Positions 16,785 through 29,571 of a stretch of 64,000 nucleotides of DNA are shown here, piece after piece. The notes beneath the pieces were generated by a model. It did no database searches. It was not told where the DNA came from and saw only the letters and a program-made list of their open reading frames with translations. Within the stretch, counting starts at the first letter, position 1. Every line of letters begins with the position of its first letter. This DNA is from Polytrichum commune. Taxonomy: Eukaryota; Streptophyta; Polytrichopsida; Polytrichales; Polytrichaceae. Both the position numbers and the translations under genes were made by a program. Location: the NCBI GenBank assembly GCA_950295325.1, contig OX485803.1, positions 14,506,001 to 14,570,000 of the forward strand, in the 5' to 3' direction.

Positions 16785-18367
16785 CAGTCTAACCTTGATA
16801 ATGTCACCCTTGTTAATAGAACACCTTGATATTGTCACCTAAAAGTTTGAAACCGATTTTCATAGTGTAAAACTCCCTCGCTATTATCCCTATCACCCTT
16901 GGTAATGTCACTATTTTTTTCCAAAATCCGTAGTGTAAATGTGATAATACCAAGTATGGATGGATTGTATGTGATGGTTGGATGGATAGATTGTAGTAGC
17001 CGAAAGGGTCATGTGCCGCCCTTGTGATAAATGCAGTGCTATTCTTGGAACTTGATTGTGCACTAATATCTCAGGGAAGAAGCGATTAAAGCTTGTTTTC
17101 ATTCACAAATTAGCGAGTCCCAAATGCTTTCCTCGGAATTTTGATCCAAATAGTACAGTACACTATTATTCTAACAATTCAACCTTGATGAATGGTGATG
17201 TTTTTACACATTGGGTGAAGAGTGAGAACCGAAGAATGGCATTGAAAGACAAAAAGATTTGCATTATTATGGATAATGCAGGAAGCCATGATATTCATGG
17301 TGAGGTCAAGAAAGTTGTAGATGGGTTTAATGTTTTTGTACTCTCCCATATCACTATCTTGTTCCTTCCACCAAATGTGACTTCAGTTGTTCAGCCTTTG
17401 GATCAAGGAGTGATTGCAGCATTCAAAATGTGCTATAAGCGCAAGCTTGTTGCCTGGACTTTGCAACAAATTGATAACAACTCAAATGAAGATTTGGGGA
17501 AACTGAATGTTGATCTATTTCAAGCTATGCTATGGTGTGTGGCGGCATGGCATGAATTAGATGATCAAACCATTAGAAATTGTTGGAGAAAGTCCGCCAT
17601 ATTGCCTACAGAGTGGAATGCAGATATCAACAATTTTGATGAACGTATGAAGTCCAAAATGGAGGAAGCAGCTTTGGAATTGGGCAATCTCATCGCCACA
17701 TTGAATTTGGGTTTGGATGTCGAAGGCAAGCTTGTAGAAAAGCTTTGTCCTTTGGAGTACATAAACATGGAAGGTGAAGATGATTTTGAGGTGGAATATT
17801 CTACTGAGGAGCTTGTGCAATTAGTACAAGATGGCAAACATGTTCTTGATTCCATGGAAGTAGACCCATTGACTGTTGATAGCATTAATGATGAGTCTAA
17901 AGTAGTGAAGCTAAGCGATGCACAAAAATATGCTAAAGATGTTATGAATTTTATGGCTAGCCAAGGTTCTCAAATTTTCAACACTCTGGAGTTGTTAGGA
18001 ATGGAAAAAAATCCATGACAAACTCATTAGAATTGGTGTTGCACATTTAACGTCAACAAAACAATGTGACATTAGAAGCTTCTATGTCTCTAGTGAGAGG
18101 TCTTTACTTGATCTCAATGACACATTATGATGTGCTCTTGTTGTTATTCACAATTTTGAATTAGATTTTACATTCAAAAACATTGAAGTCTCGTATTTGT
18201 TATTTTCTTTTTTACATTGTAATTTTATTTTGATTTTCTACCTATTTTTTTTATAATATCACATTATGCACAAATCTTCAAAATGTGACATTATCAAATA
18301 TGTCACACCTTGTTTATATCACTCTTTTTGGTTAAACGGATGGTGTGACATTATCAAGGTTAGACTG
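16785..18367 (+). mobile_element. Pogo/Tigger-type DNA transposon with intact ends
   Basis: The left end reads CAGTCTAACCTTGATAATGT and the right end is its exact inverse (ACATTATCAAGGTTAGACTG). TA flanks both sides (16783-16784 and 18368-18369), the target duplication expected of pogo/mariner elements. Related sub-terminal words (CCTTGATATTGTCACC, CCCTTGGTAATGTCAC) follow the left end. The element is 1583 bp and encodes one 320-codon transposase fragment lacking the N-terminal DNA-binding part, so it is internally truncated. Near-perfect TIRs suggest fairly recent insertion. Confidence 0.93.
17056..18018 (+). pseudogene. Pogo/Tigger transposase, N-terminally truncated
   Basis: DDE_1-type catalytic region. 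The second Asp lies in ICIIMDNAGSH (residue 73) and the third in VVQPLDQGVIAAFK (residue 116), preceded by LFLPPNVTS. The family form NSTLMNGDVFTHWV lies at 42-54. The usual CENP-B-type helix-turn-helix domains and the first catalytic Asp (about 200-250 residues) are missing; between the left TIR and this frame there are only 270 bp of non-coding sequence. The acidic C-terminal tail is present (SMEVDPLTVDSIND near 276-289). The frame is open over 320 codons, so loss was by internal deletion rather than gradual decay. It should not be catalytically active. Confidence 0.88.
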
Positions 18368-18369
18368 TA

Positions 18370-21300
18370 AATCCATGTCGCTACCCAAGCAATGCCACCA
18401 TGTAGGTTGGAGGTTGCACTAAAAACGTAGCTTGCATTTTACCCCAATGCAGTGAACAATCAACTTGTCATTAACAAAATTAACCGAATTAGACATGTCT
18501 ACCTTAACCGAACTCAACTAAGAAGGATTTAAGTATATTTGGCTTTATGCATGAACTTTGGACAATCTAACTGTCAATATGACGTACACTTGATCACAAA
18601 ACTACACAAATATGGTGGTTGGGGAACATGGAATACAAGCATTCGAAGTTGTGGTTGTTATGTTGTTGCTTTTGCCATTGCCGTTTGATGTTTTTGTCCC
18701 CACAAGTGCACATCCCTCATTATTTATGGACAAGTGGTTTGTCCAAATATTCTTAGATGTCAATTGACTCCATCCCAACTTGCATGCTAGACAACAAGAC
18801 AAATCTACAATCTCGCATTTTGGCCCCCCTGCTCCGCACGGAAGTGCTCAGTTGGAAAAGATGCTCGAAGTCGTTGGCGAAAGCTTCGCCGATGTCGGCA
18901 AGCTCTATTTTGCTTTGTTGGAACGGCTGGTACATGGGAACTTGTACCCTTACTGTGGCCCACCCACTATGCTTTTGTCATATCACGATAATTTTGGTCA
19001 ATGTAAATTTTCTTGACCCATGCCATTTTTGAACCCACAAATCATATGTTGAAACTAGAAATATGGAGTCAATTATTTCTACAGAAACATGATCAACATG
19101 GGTTTCGTTACATAACACACATCAGCAAGAAAATTCAGGCTTGTGCCTAGATTTTAAGTTTGGAGAAGTAGGTCCATATGTTAGATGGTGTGCTCGTTTT
19201 TTGGAAATCCAATACATATGTAATTTTAACGCCTCAAATCCTCCAGAGACCAACTTTCATGCATCCTTACACCACTCTAAAACTCCTTCACAATATCCTA
19301 TAAATAAATATCAAAAGAAAATTCCATAGAGGTGCCACATTATTACATATACCGTAATAAAAACAAGTAAAGTCTACATAACCCCCCTCCTTTTCCATAC
19401 CTCCTCCCCCCTCTTCTTCCCTTCCTTCCTACGTCAACGCATCAATTGGGTCTTCCCTTGCCCTTATATATACATTGTGTTCATCAAATGTCTGGATAGT
19501 TCCAAGAATATCATCACAATGGGATCTAGGAAAAATCAACATCACGTGAAAAGTAATGAAAAAATCAAAGAAAAAATAAAACCATGCAACTACTCATTGA
19601 TAGGAAACGTGGGTTTTGGAGGAACAACTTCCCATTTGACACGGGCGGTTCTTAGCACACAACTCAAATGACTAGAGTCTAGTGAAATCTAAGGTTTACG
19701 TAGATTTAACTTGACCCTAGTCATATGAGTCATGTGCTTAGGACCTTCCGTGACAAATGGGAAGTCAGTGTGGTAAGCCCCATGTTTCTTATTAGTAGCT
19801 ACATAGCTAACACAACAGATACTTCGGTGACAACCTTGCTTATCCAAGGATTGTCCAGAGCCATGAGCACATAACCTAAGAAGACCCTACACAATGTTTG
19901 AGATTGAAGCCCTCATGTGAGTTTCATTTTGAAAGGCTCTTAGATTTTAGCCTTTCAGTTGAAGGGTTGGTTCAAATTCAAGATGTCAATCCAAGAATAC
20001 AGAAATGAAATACAAAACTCATATTAAACTTGTGCATGAATTATATGGTACATGCTTCTAGCACAACGTGAAAAATTAAGAATCAACCGTCTAACTCCAC
20101 TTCTTGTAGTGGCAATGCCTATGCTTGCTAGTTCTTGTGGCGGGCAAATTATACTGAGGACTTAAAGTGATGTCTTCATTTTCAATTTGGGGTTGCATTT
20201 TGAAGGGCTATTTTGAGGGAGGTATATTTTGAAGGGCCAAATCGCTTTTGAAGGGCATTGAACACTGACCCTACCCTAATTCTTCTTACTTTATCTTTAT
20301 CTCCAGTACTTCATGTTGTCATTTGTTGGTGCTAATGAGATTTTGAATACTTAAGAGGTTCCCCGAACTACACCATTTGTGGTAATTAATGTCACATGTG
20401 TAATAGCATCACTTACCCATTTTGTAGCGTATGCTAGGTTACACTAATGATCAACAACTTCACCATTAGTGTCACCTCATGACACTTGGTGTTCAAGTGC
20501 ACTTTCCAATATCTTGGCATGAGTATGTTCAATAATGTTATAAGGTGTGTGCCTATGTTACACAATGATCTTCAAGTTGATTAAAGTGTAGACAAATGAC
20601 ACTTAGCATCAATATGCTAAAGAACATCTTTCTTTTGCATACTAACATGTAAACACATGACACTTGCCATTAGTATACTCAATAGCACCCTCCCCTGTCA
20701 TACTAAAATGCAAAAGTATCACCTCAAGTATCCCAATACAATACGCTAAATGTCATAATGTAAATAAAATTTCATATGTCAAAAAGTTACTTATGTTGAC
20801 GAATAATATCAATTCATAATTAGAAAACGTGACACTTTGAGACGTGTAGGCATCTAGTTTGGGCCCTTTGCCATAGGAAGGGGGGGGGGGTGTGACTCAT
20901 TAGGGGTTTTGTATGCCATGTGTGACTACATCTTCAAATATTGATATCTACTCCACACTCAATACACAATTGGAGAACCTATGTATCCAGTTAATAAATT
21001 AGCAAACATGCACTTCAACATATAAATCTTCAACGAACACTACAGTGCATAATATATGCCTGATACAAGGCACTTCCAAACCCTCATTCAAACCCATACA
21101 CTTTCATGCATAGAAAACATCTAACAAACCAACATTCACAAAACCATGAAAAATGGCCTTCAAATGGTCTCCAAAATCCTGAGTTTAGGGTTCAATTTTA
21201 GATCGGTACTTGAATTGTTTGATTTTGAATATGGATATTGAAAACACATGAAGGTTACCCACCATAAAATATCTTTTAATTTACACATTGTGTTTATAAA

Positions 21301-21405
21301 CACAATTTTCACATTGCATTATGGACCCCCAAAAAAACCAAAAAAAACACAAAACACAAAACAATTACCACTAAGATGCATGATGATCTTTACTCATTGT
21401 GGCTT
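18370..21405. other. Intergenic, no gene supported
   Basis: Apart from a GC-richer patch at 18780-18960 (listed separately), I see AT-rich sequence. It contains many short words such as 'cacatgacacttg.cat.agtat' between 20380 and 20720, which suggest old tandem or TIR repeats. A G-run (10 G) lies at 20880-20890. No promoter, RNA gene or ORF can be defended. Confidence 0.5.
18780..19016 (+). pseudogene. GC-rich coding-like fragment, unknown
   Basis: A short frame whose central 45 codons (HFGPPAPHGSAQLEKMLEVV, then GESFADVGKLYFALLERLV) read like a real helical protein segment and are GC-richer than the flanks. There is no plausible start, splice site or continuation on either side. It is most simply a captured or retrotransposed gene fragment. 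No family is recognised. Confidence 0.25.
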
Positions 21406-21409
21406 GTTG

Positions 21410-21685
21410 GGGTGACAAGACCTTGGCAAGCACAAGAATCTCATCAAACTACTTTAAACTCGCTCTTTCATTACGCTTAGATGTCCGATAACATTCATAT
21501 CTTATGTATCTTCAGTCTTTGTTTATAAAAGCGTTATTCTTTTTAATGCGAAAGTCACATAATTGTTATTCATGTATGTGTTACAAATTGTCTATGCTAC
21601 CTTCGGTAAATTTTAAAGTGTTAACACCACATGAGTGCTACAAAATTCCTTGATCCAAATTGTTAACAAATATCGAGGGTGGACT
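21410..21685 (+). mobile_element. 3' fragment of the pogo-like family seen at 14.6 kb
   Basis: Matches 15170-15430 in the same orientation ('gaccttgg.a.gcacaagaa.ctcatcaa', 'cttagatgt.cga.aacattcatat', 'gttacaaa.tgtctatgctac'). It ends at 'atcgagggtggactgca', the best preserved end of the family. Only the last ~275 bp is present. Confidence 0.6.
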
Positions 21686-21689
21686 GCAT

Positions 21690-23180
21690 GAGACTTGTGA
21701 AAGCTCGAGAAGAAACTTCAAGTACATTTTATTTTGAACATAAAACATACCACTTGGGTCAATTCACATCAATGAACAGAGAAAACCGACCGCTAGTTAC
21801 AGATGAACCTGTTGAGTTTGAGAAATAAGAGGTCAAAGTTCAAGACTTCAGAAAAATCACCCATCGTTTTAGAATATTTAGAAAATATACCTCAATTTAA
21901 TAATAAGAACCGAAAAATGTCAACATATAACTAGTTGAACTTGGAAAGACTAGGATATCGACCGATTATGCCCAAAAACCTCCCGGGACACTATGTCGCT
22001 TGGAATGAATTGGTTCACTTCACTAGGAGATTCGCATGCGTTACTAGTATATGTACAATGCATCGTGCCCTAACCTACTTGGTAGGACCTTCATACTTTC
22101 ATCTTTGAAGAGTCTATACTGTATTTGGATACCCTCAAATAATGTGCATATCTCTTAGTATGTGAATAATGTTATACCTAGTTAGCGAGTACTAAGTCAT
22201 ACTCTCAGTTATTATGCATAGGACTAAGTTCTAAGAGTGTCCCCACTCATGGAGCCACAAATGGGCCTCTACCATCGGCTTTAAAAGAAAAATTTAAGGC
22301 AAGGTTGCATGATGGATTCTTTTTCAAGATCTATATAGACTTTAAATTCTTATTGTAGATTGATTATGTTATAGAGAGAGTCCTCTTTCATGAGTGTTTT
22401 GACTTGTACTTTCCGGTATAAAGTGGTGGTTAGTCATTTAATCTTGTGGTTTGTTGAGGTTATCTAAGCTTCAATGTGGAAGCTTCAATTGATAATTACT
22501 GGTTCCATGCATTACTTTGAGCTACTCATATTCGATGCACAACAAAATTGAGCAATGTTGATCTAAAAACCAATATTTATTCAAGAAATATGTTAATTCG
22601 GTAGTCCAAAACTGTCCATGATAACATTTTAGGTGCATCTATAGAAAAAATTCTGGAACACCAATCATTTATTTATAATGTCCAAAGTCGGTAGTGCACA
22701 TCTAATCTCGTAAGGATGGCAATACTAAACCTACTTAAATGGAAATCTCACTATGCCACGTTAATCAATTCTCTCTACAACTAACTCACACTCCGCATCC
22801 ACCTTATGTCCGCCCTAGGAACATGATTCAGGCACAAAAATGGACGCAAATCTCGAGTGCAGCTAGGACTGCCAACCTCGGCACTCATGTGATTGCCTCA
22901 ACAATAGTCATAGGAGGCTACTAACATCGTAAAAGAGGAAACAAAAACATGGTGAAAAACCAAAACCTCTAAACTAAAGATGGTGATATGTTTGCGAAAT
23001 GCAATTATGGTCATCACATCATTCAATTCCTCTCCATTGTCAAACACCTTGTGCAATGCCAAGCGCGAAAGTGCAAAGATGTCAACCAAAAACATACCAA
23101 CCCTAAACAACAAACACATCAAAAGTGGAAGACCTTGAACCTCACAACAAAACAACCGCCATGAAAGCTCGCCCCCAAAA
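21690..23180. other. Intergenic, no gene supported
   Basis: Long AT-rich stretch with scattered short frames, none with splice sites or recognisable motifs. No repeats strong enough to annotate. Confidence 0.5.
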
Positions 23181-23183
23181 GAC

Positions 23184-23612
23184 TAAGGTAGAAATACCAT
23201 AACCCGTGAAAATAAGGTGATTCGCATCGAAGATCTGGTCTGACAATCATGAGATAATTTTCCAAGATAGACAAGAAGGATTCATGAAGAATGCAAGTTG
23301 TTTCATATTTTTATGTTCTATACAAAAAATGCTACAATTTTTCAAAGTGGAAAGTTGTCCAACCCCCTACTCATTCACTTGATTCGCCCTACATTAAACA
23401 TGGTGATCCGCATTTCCATACAAAACATCACCTAAATCAGTTACCTCATGAGTACATTAACACTTGACTCCCATTGGCTACACACTAAAAGTGTACACAC
23501 ATTGAAGTTGTCGCTGAGCCATGATCGGTTTTAGAAATGGCACTTCACCATTATGACGGCGGTCTAATGCACAACTAGAGGGTGGTTAACGGGTTATGGT
23601 ATTTCTACCTTA
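23184..23612. mobile_element. 429 bp MITE (TAAGGTAGAAATACC ends), copy 2
   Basis: Inverted relative to the copy at 15522-15948 and alignable end to end. Starts TAAGGTAGAAATACCATAAC and ends GGTTATGGTATTTCTACCTTA. The two copies, about 7.2 kb apart, flank the pogo element and other debris, but each has its own complete ends, so they are independent insertions. Confidence 0.88.
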
Positions 23613-23614
23613 GC

Positions 23615-24900
23615 CCTAAGCAGTGATCAGGAAGATTTTTGGGCATTCATAATCGGTTGAGATCCTAATGTTTGCAAGTCCAACCGGTTACATGTCGACA
23701 TCCTCCGGTTTTCCTTTATGAAGTTGGGGCATATTCTATAAATCCCTCTAAAACGATCGGTAATTTTCCTGCGGTCTTGACCTTCAACCGGTTATTTCTC
23801 AAACTCAACCGGTTCATTTGTAACAAACTGCCGGTTCTCCCCGGTCATTGGCCCTAAGACATGGCATCCATAGCACACTCCGCCCTTCATTACTTGGATT
23901 TGTGTTCGGCCACCAAGAAATCACATACACAACAAAGAGAAACTACAAAATTCTTAAGCTCACTTTCGTAGTTCTGGTCCTATAACAATTGATTTTTTAT
24001 TTTATTTCTTTCGAAACCACAGTTGGTAGGGTTTCCGGAAGGTTCCTGCCCTTGACCTACCCGCCCGTTAGGGTTTGCCTCGGGTATCTCCCAAACATCT
24101 ACCCACGGGTAAGGGGTTAGGGCCACTTCACACACGAGACTGAGAGCCCGTGACCAGTACGCTTCAAGCACTCTCATTGGTGGAAAAGGCGGAGCCAGTC
24201 CAAGTTCGCTACTTCACACTACGCTTGAGGGACCAACGGAGTACGTGCAAGATGGATGTAACGTCTACATGGATTCCTACATGGCATCGAACGGATCTTG
24301 TTTCATGGTCACTTGGACTATTTTCAAAAACCACCTCTTGGAGGTAGGCCTACCACAAAACCAGGAGACCATGGCACTCCGAACGCTCACAACCGTTGGT
24401 TTATTCTATTTCATCATGCGTGAGGACCCGCATGAATAGAAACTCATTGAAATAGCATTTGGTTGAGGGCCCGGTCACATATGGTTTCACACTACACTTG
24501 AGGGTCCGTGACCACACTACATGATGTTGGAGGTGGGTTGGGACGGCCTTTGGACTCTTTTTTTTGGGCTCTCACAATTTCATGGTCACGGCACTTGGCT
24601 CATGTGTGAAATGGCCCTTAGTGAAACCCATGCACTTCCTTGGACACATACCCGGGTTGGACCATAGTACCGGTCCAACCCTAACCCTCGCTTTAATTTC
24701 ACTTGGACATCCATGGCTATAAGGATACTCCTCATCAGCACCCTTGAACAGCCAACAGCATCTTTGAATGAGTGAAAGCTTCAAGCGTGCATTGAAAAGA
24801 GCCTTGAAGACCAAGTATCAATCGGACTTTATTCATCCTTGACTGGTCTCTTGCTTAATTTAGTGCTCATTTAGCCACGTATCTTGCTTAATTCCACTAA
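23615..24900. other. Intergenic with proline/GC-rich patches, no gene supported
   Basis: The segment contains a minus-strand open frame (24177-23980) with a protein-like look (EVALTPYPWVDVWEIPEANP), but it is only 65 codons with no partner exons. 'ttcacactac.cttgaggg' repeats at 24210 and 24487. These may be pieces of a decayed TIR element. Confidence 0.35.
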
Positions 24901-24904
24901 ACTA

Positions 24905-25455
24905 AGGGCCGCTTTACACTTAGAGGCCGGGCCAATTCCCCTTGAGGCCAATTGCATGAAATTTCAGCCCCTTTTGGGTTGGAGGCCGGCCTCAACTACA
25001 CATTATAAGAAGATTATAATGGGGGCCAATTTTCCCATATGTAAAGGTCTTAGGGTTAAGAAGCTAGGCCGATTTAATAAATCTAGCATAAGCCAACAGA
25101 TCTAGCATAATTCAGCATACAACTGTTCATATTTCCACGTAATCCAATGGATATGGTTTGCTAGAAAAACCATATTTTACTTCTATTTATTTTTTTTATT
25201 TTTTTCATTGAAATTTGACATCGCCCCCGAGGTCAAGAATTGGCCTTCCATTTTGGGTGCACCCAATTCAATGAGCTTGGGGTGTGTCATACCATGCATT
25301 TTTTGATTAAAAAATTCGCACCACCAAATCGGCCCCGACTCTAGGTGTAAAGGGGTTGGGGCCGATTTCAGCCTTGTGGCCAATCACAAGTGAGGATTTC
25401 AAGCCTCTTACACAACAAATTGGCCTGGCCTCCAGGTGTAAATTAAAGTGGCCCT
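24905..25455. mobile_element. ~550 bp GGCC-rich TIR element
   Basis: Left end AGGGCCGCTTTACACTTAGA continues GGCCGGGCCAATT. The right end, read inversely, is AGGGCCACTTTA followed by ATTTACACCTGGAGGCC and AGGCCAATT. The interior has further inverted GGCC words. The ends resemble hAT-like or foldback MITEs, but the target duplication is unclear, so the superfamily is left open. Confidence 0.65.
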
Positions 25456-26029
25456 AATTATGTGAAAGCTACACTGAAATGTGCAATTAGGCTACCCCAC
25501 ACTACGTTATCGACATTCCACACTACTTTGAATGTTTATTGACACAACATTCAAATACATACAATCATGTGATTTGTTTTTCACCCAAGGTAATTTTCAT
25601 GGGTAAAGAGGCAACTGATTTGTGAAGGCAACAAAAAGTTACGGTGACCAAAAGATTCACAATGCTAAGGCACAAATAATAGGTATTGTGAAACATGGTT
25701 CTCTCCATTTGGTTGCATAACATCACATTGTTGAGGTACCATGATGTTGTTAAGGGGGGAGGGAGAGAATTATTGCATATGAGCGTGCCTTTCATCCATC
25801 CAACATATATACGAGCCTTGAACCAATTCTGTAGCCTGGAGGTTACTACTTTTGGACATTCATTCAACACCACAATTAGCTTCAAAGACCCTAAATTGCT
25901 CTAGTCTAAGTCATATAGGGGAACAAGGTTTTATGTTGGTTGGATGACAAGCACTCTCATATGTGATAATTCCCTTTCTCCATTAAGGGACAACCTCTAC
26001 CTTTTATAATTTTAAATAGAACTTGCATA

Positions 26030-27060
26030 TTTTAGTCCACCCTCAATATATATATATGTTAATAATTCATAGCAAGGGAACTTATAACACTTCCGTGGTG
26101 TTAACACTTTAACACTTATCAAAGGTAACATCGACAAATTAATACACTTATACGAATAACACTTGTGTGACTTTGACATTTAAAAAATAACACTAATGTA
26201 GAGAAGGATGAAAATACATAAGATGTAAATGTCATCATACATCTAAGCGTAATGAAAGAACAAATCTATAGTGGTTTAGTGAGGTTCTTGTGATCCTATT
26301 TCCTTTTGAAGTGTTTGAATGCTCTAGATGAATGATGTAACATCAATAAGCCTTTGGTCCAAAAATTGTTTCAAGGTCACTAATGCACTTTCAGCATCCT
26401 TGGATCCAACTCTATCTACCACCACATTGCTAATTTGCACATTTCCAACTTCTTCAATGGGTTCATTGTCAACTGCATCACCTCCTCCATCAAGCATACC
26501 TATAATTTCCTCCTCAATACATATGTAGGGATTGTTTGGATCGAATTCGAGTTCATAATTGATGAACTCATGTGCATTTATAATGGGTCCACTTTCACTC
26601 TCTTTAGATACCAATGCTAGTTGTTCCAGTGAGGTAGTAATTTATTCCAACTCTTTCTTTTGTGATGCTTCTCAAGCTTCTCTATCTCTCGTGATTGCCT
26701 CATATGCTTCCATGTTGTCAAAAACCTCAAACAAATACGTGTATGTTTCCAATAATTCATGATTGTTGATGCAGTAACTCCGAGCAATTTCAACATGCTA
26801 TACATTTAAAAGTGATTGTGTGCATGATGCATGCATGTCAACATAATTTCATCCAAGTTATAAAATTTTGTAGCCTCACTTAAATTCAAGTTAACACTTA
26901 TTGAGGTAAATACATTGAAGAGGGGAGCGTATTTTTTCTAAATTCTCCCAACAATGTACAATTAACATCGATTTAGTGTATTTTTTACAGGTTTTAGGGA
27001 GCACAATTTCCTTAACACATATGTGATTTTAACGCTTATCGGGGTCTAAGACTAATTGAG
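26030..27060 (-). mobile_element. Pogo-like relic, inverted copy of the 14.6 kb element
   Basis: Reverse complement of 14600-15430, with shared text around both ends ('cttaacacatatgtg', 'gcacaattt', 'agtccaccctcaat'). It contains (TA)n expansion at 26050-26062 and the remnant frame 26324-26614. Confidence 0.55.
26324..26614 (-). pseudogene. CENP-B/pogo transposase C-terminal tail remnant (inverted copy)
   Basis: 96 codons sharing the order NNPYI.IEEEIIGML, DAVDNEPIEEV, DAESALVTLKQFLDQ with the frame at 14875-15300. Conservation between the copies is better in the protein frame than expected of random repeat sequence, which argues it was once coding. It lacks catalytic residues. An upstream frame (26805-26617) may be another piece of the same protein in a shifted frame. 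Confidence 0.4.
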
Positions 27061-27299
27061 ACAAACATTATAGAGAAAGTAAGGTTATTAAGTTCTCTTT
27101 TGGTTCCACGGACATTGTTAAGGAGGGCCTCATGTCTGGTAAGCTTACCTTTTATAATATCACATAAAGCCTTGCATAGATGTAGTGCTACATCAAGTTT
27201 AAAGCATCATAGGGTTTCACACTTCTAAGGATATTTATGGACTTGGAGGGAACATGACCCCTCCCATCCATGAGATTTAACTAGAAATGGTCCAAGATG

Positions 27300-27455
27300 A
27301 TCCTAAATTACTGGATGATGATGGAGAGGTACCTAGACCGAACAGAGTGGTTGGGAGTTCGATTCCTGGCTGTGGAATCGTCTCTCTACTGGACGGAAAA
27401 CCAACTAGGTGGTCAAGTGCCTCTTGTGTTCCCCATAAAAAAAGAAAAAGAGATT
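27300..27455 (+). mobile_element. Probable tRNA-derived SINE
   Basis: GTTCGATTCC at 27357-27366 is a near-consensus Pol III B box. A weaker A-box-like TGGATGATGATGG lies about 40 bp upstream. The segment ends in 'ttccccataaaaaaagaaaaag', an A-rich tail. A length of ~155 bp fits plant SINEs. No convincing target duplication was found, so the limits are approximate. Confidence 0.4.
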
Positions 27456-28437
27456 CATTTGGAAATGTAAGAAGAGTAAAATCTTTGTCGAATGATTTGA
27501 TCACCACTCTACAATATTCATTCGTGTGGGCCGAGCATGTACGAACCACATGTGTTACATTGTCAAATCAACCAAGTTTTAGTGTTACAATGGGTATGGG
27601 ACGCGAACACACGACGATTGTTGGGTTGTTTAGGGGTTGTTTACATCATGGACCATGAAGTCATTCCAAGGCCCTATAAAATATGCCATTGGTTATTAAA
27701 CTCATCCCGGGACCACTTCGGTTTACACTGAGGAAAAAATGTCAGAGTGTATGAGCCCAAAATGAGTGCTCATATTTGTTTTATGTTTAGAATTTAATTA
27801 GAGTTGCAATTGGAATGTTATTGAAACAATCAAAAGTATAAAAAGAGTGAGAAGTGGTGTGGATTTATGTTTAGGCCTTAAGCCATTTTGTGTGGTGTAA
27901 TAGAAGCTTAGTGACATTAGGGAGTGTTTTGATTAGCGGAGTAGTGCTTGAGGGGGCAAAGGGAAGTGCCTTTGATATTATTGTTTGAATTAGAACGTGT
28001 CCTTGTTGGTTTAGGAGTTGAAGGGTTAGTGGAGAGGATGAGGTCCTCCTAAGGGGGAGAAGGTTAAGGGGTTGTGATTGGATGCCTTATCTCTCCTCTT
28101 CCTCCCTTATCCTCTCTTCTCCTTAAGTTCCCTCTCCTTACCTTTTCCTCTCTCTTCTTCACAACTCTCTCTCTCTCATTCTCTCCCTCTCCCTCTTAGA
28201 AGTGTGAGTGTGTGAGGGTGTGTGTGTGTGAGTGTGTGTTGTAGTGTGGTAGAAAATAATTTTGATTAGGGAGGAACTTGGAAAGATAGTTGATTAAGAC
28301 AAGAACTAGTTAGTAGTTTATTAGGATTAGTTAGAAGGATAGTTGATTAAGGTAGGAACTAGCTAGTAGTTTATTAGGATTAGTAAGTCTTGGTTAGATT
28401 AATTAGCTAGGGGTGGTTGGTTAGAGATGTAATAGCA

Positions 28438-28772
28438 AAGCTGGGAGTTGGGTATTAGCTGCTGTCCCACAGAGCTAGGAGTTGGGCATTAGTTGCTGTC
28501 ACACCGAGCTGGGAGTTGGCCATGGGCATTAGCTGCTGTCCCACCGAGTGGGGAGCCGGGTATAAGCTAGTGTCCCACCGAGCCGAGACTTGGGTAAGCT
28601 GTTGTCCCACAAAGCTGGGAGCTGGGCATTAGCTGCTGTCACACCGAGTTGGGAGCTGGGCATTAGCTGCTGTCCCACAGAACTGGGAGCTGGGCATTAG
28701 CTACTGTTACACCGAACTGGGAGCCGGGTATAAGCTGGTGCCACCACCGAGCTGGGAGCTGGGCATTGTGCG
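28438..28772. repeat. Minisatellite, ~41 bp unit, about eight copies
   Basis: The unit is approximately 'gagctgggagctgggcatta' plus 'gctgctgtcccacc', with variant spacers. Copies begin near 28438, 28475, 28515, 28550, 28610, 28650, 28690 and 28745. Some units are shortened or carry 'ggtataagct' instead of 'gcattagct'. It lies inside the TIR-bounded element at 27632-29811. Confidence 0.8.
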
Positions 28773-29571
28773 GTTGCCACCTAAGGATGAAGGAGCCGAG
28801 GCTATCGCGGGGGTACATACTTAAGACTAGGATGGTAGTTAAGTAATGGCCCAAAGGGGTGAGATAGCGATAGAATATAGAAGAGTGTTTTTTAACACTT
28901 GTGTCCTTAGTATGGAATAAATTGAAGTGCTACGCTTGATGTGGAGTACCAGGGTGGGTTGTGTGGTTCCACACACAAAGAACGGCCTTGGGTTGACAAT
29001 GGGAGATTAATACATGAGAAACTTAATTGCCACATGGAGTCCACAAGCCATAACCTTATGGAGGTTAAGATAACTTATGAGGAAGCCTTGGCCAAGGCTA
29101 AGGTCTCGAGAAGAATATCCTTAAGGGCGTGTGTAGCCAAGGCCAAGGGTTGGACCCTTGAAAAGGCCAACGCTCCAACCATTCATGAGGATAGCATTAA
29201 TAAAATGACATGACTTTAATTAATGTGGGTGCCCAATGAGATGGAAGTTACATTTCACGCTACCCCAAGTTCTATGGTGTGCATGTGATTCTCAAAACTA
29301 TCACCCGGATTAGGACGTTTAAGGGTGGTAGGTTTGGCCTCACAGAGTGACCATGGAGTTCGAGGTCCCCAAAAGATATACGGTATTTAAAGGCCTACAT
29401 TATTCATTGACATGGTCCAATGGATTTTGCGGTGGGAGAAGCAAAAGAGGTGCTCTAGTAGAAAAAGGCAAGCGCCCATGACAGAAAAATGTTGTTATAA
29501 TAGACTTTTTAAGAATTATTTTTGGGGAAGAGAAGATGAAGACAAGAAAAGGCAAGAGAATGGTCAAACCT

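Noticed and set aside
23980-24177. 65-codon frame with EVALTPYPWVDVWEIPE
   Set aside because: Protein-like wording, but no supporting exon, start context or repeat partner.
28090-28235. CT-rich tract followed by GT run as a promoter or Z-DNA element
   Set aside because: Simple-sequence content within a TIR element and no gene downstream. No regulatory claim can be supported.
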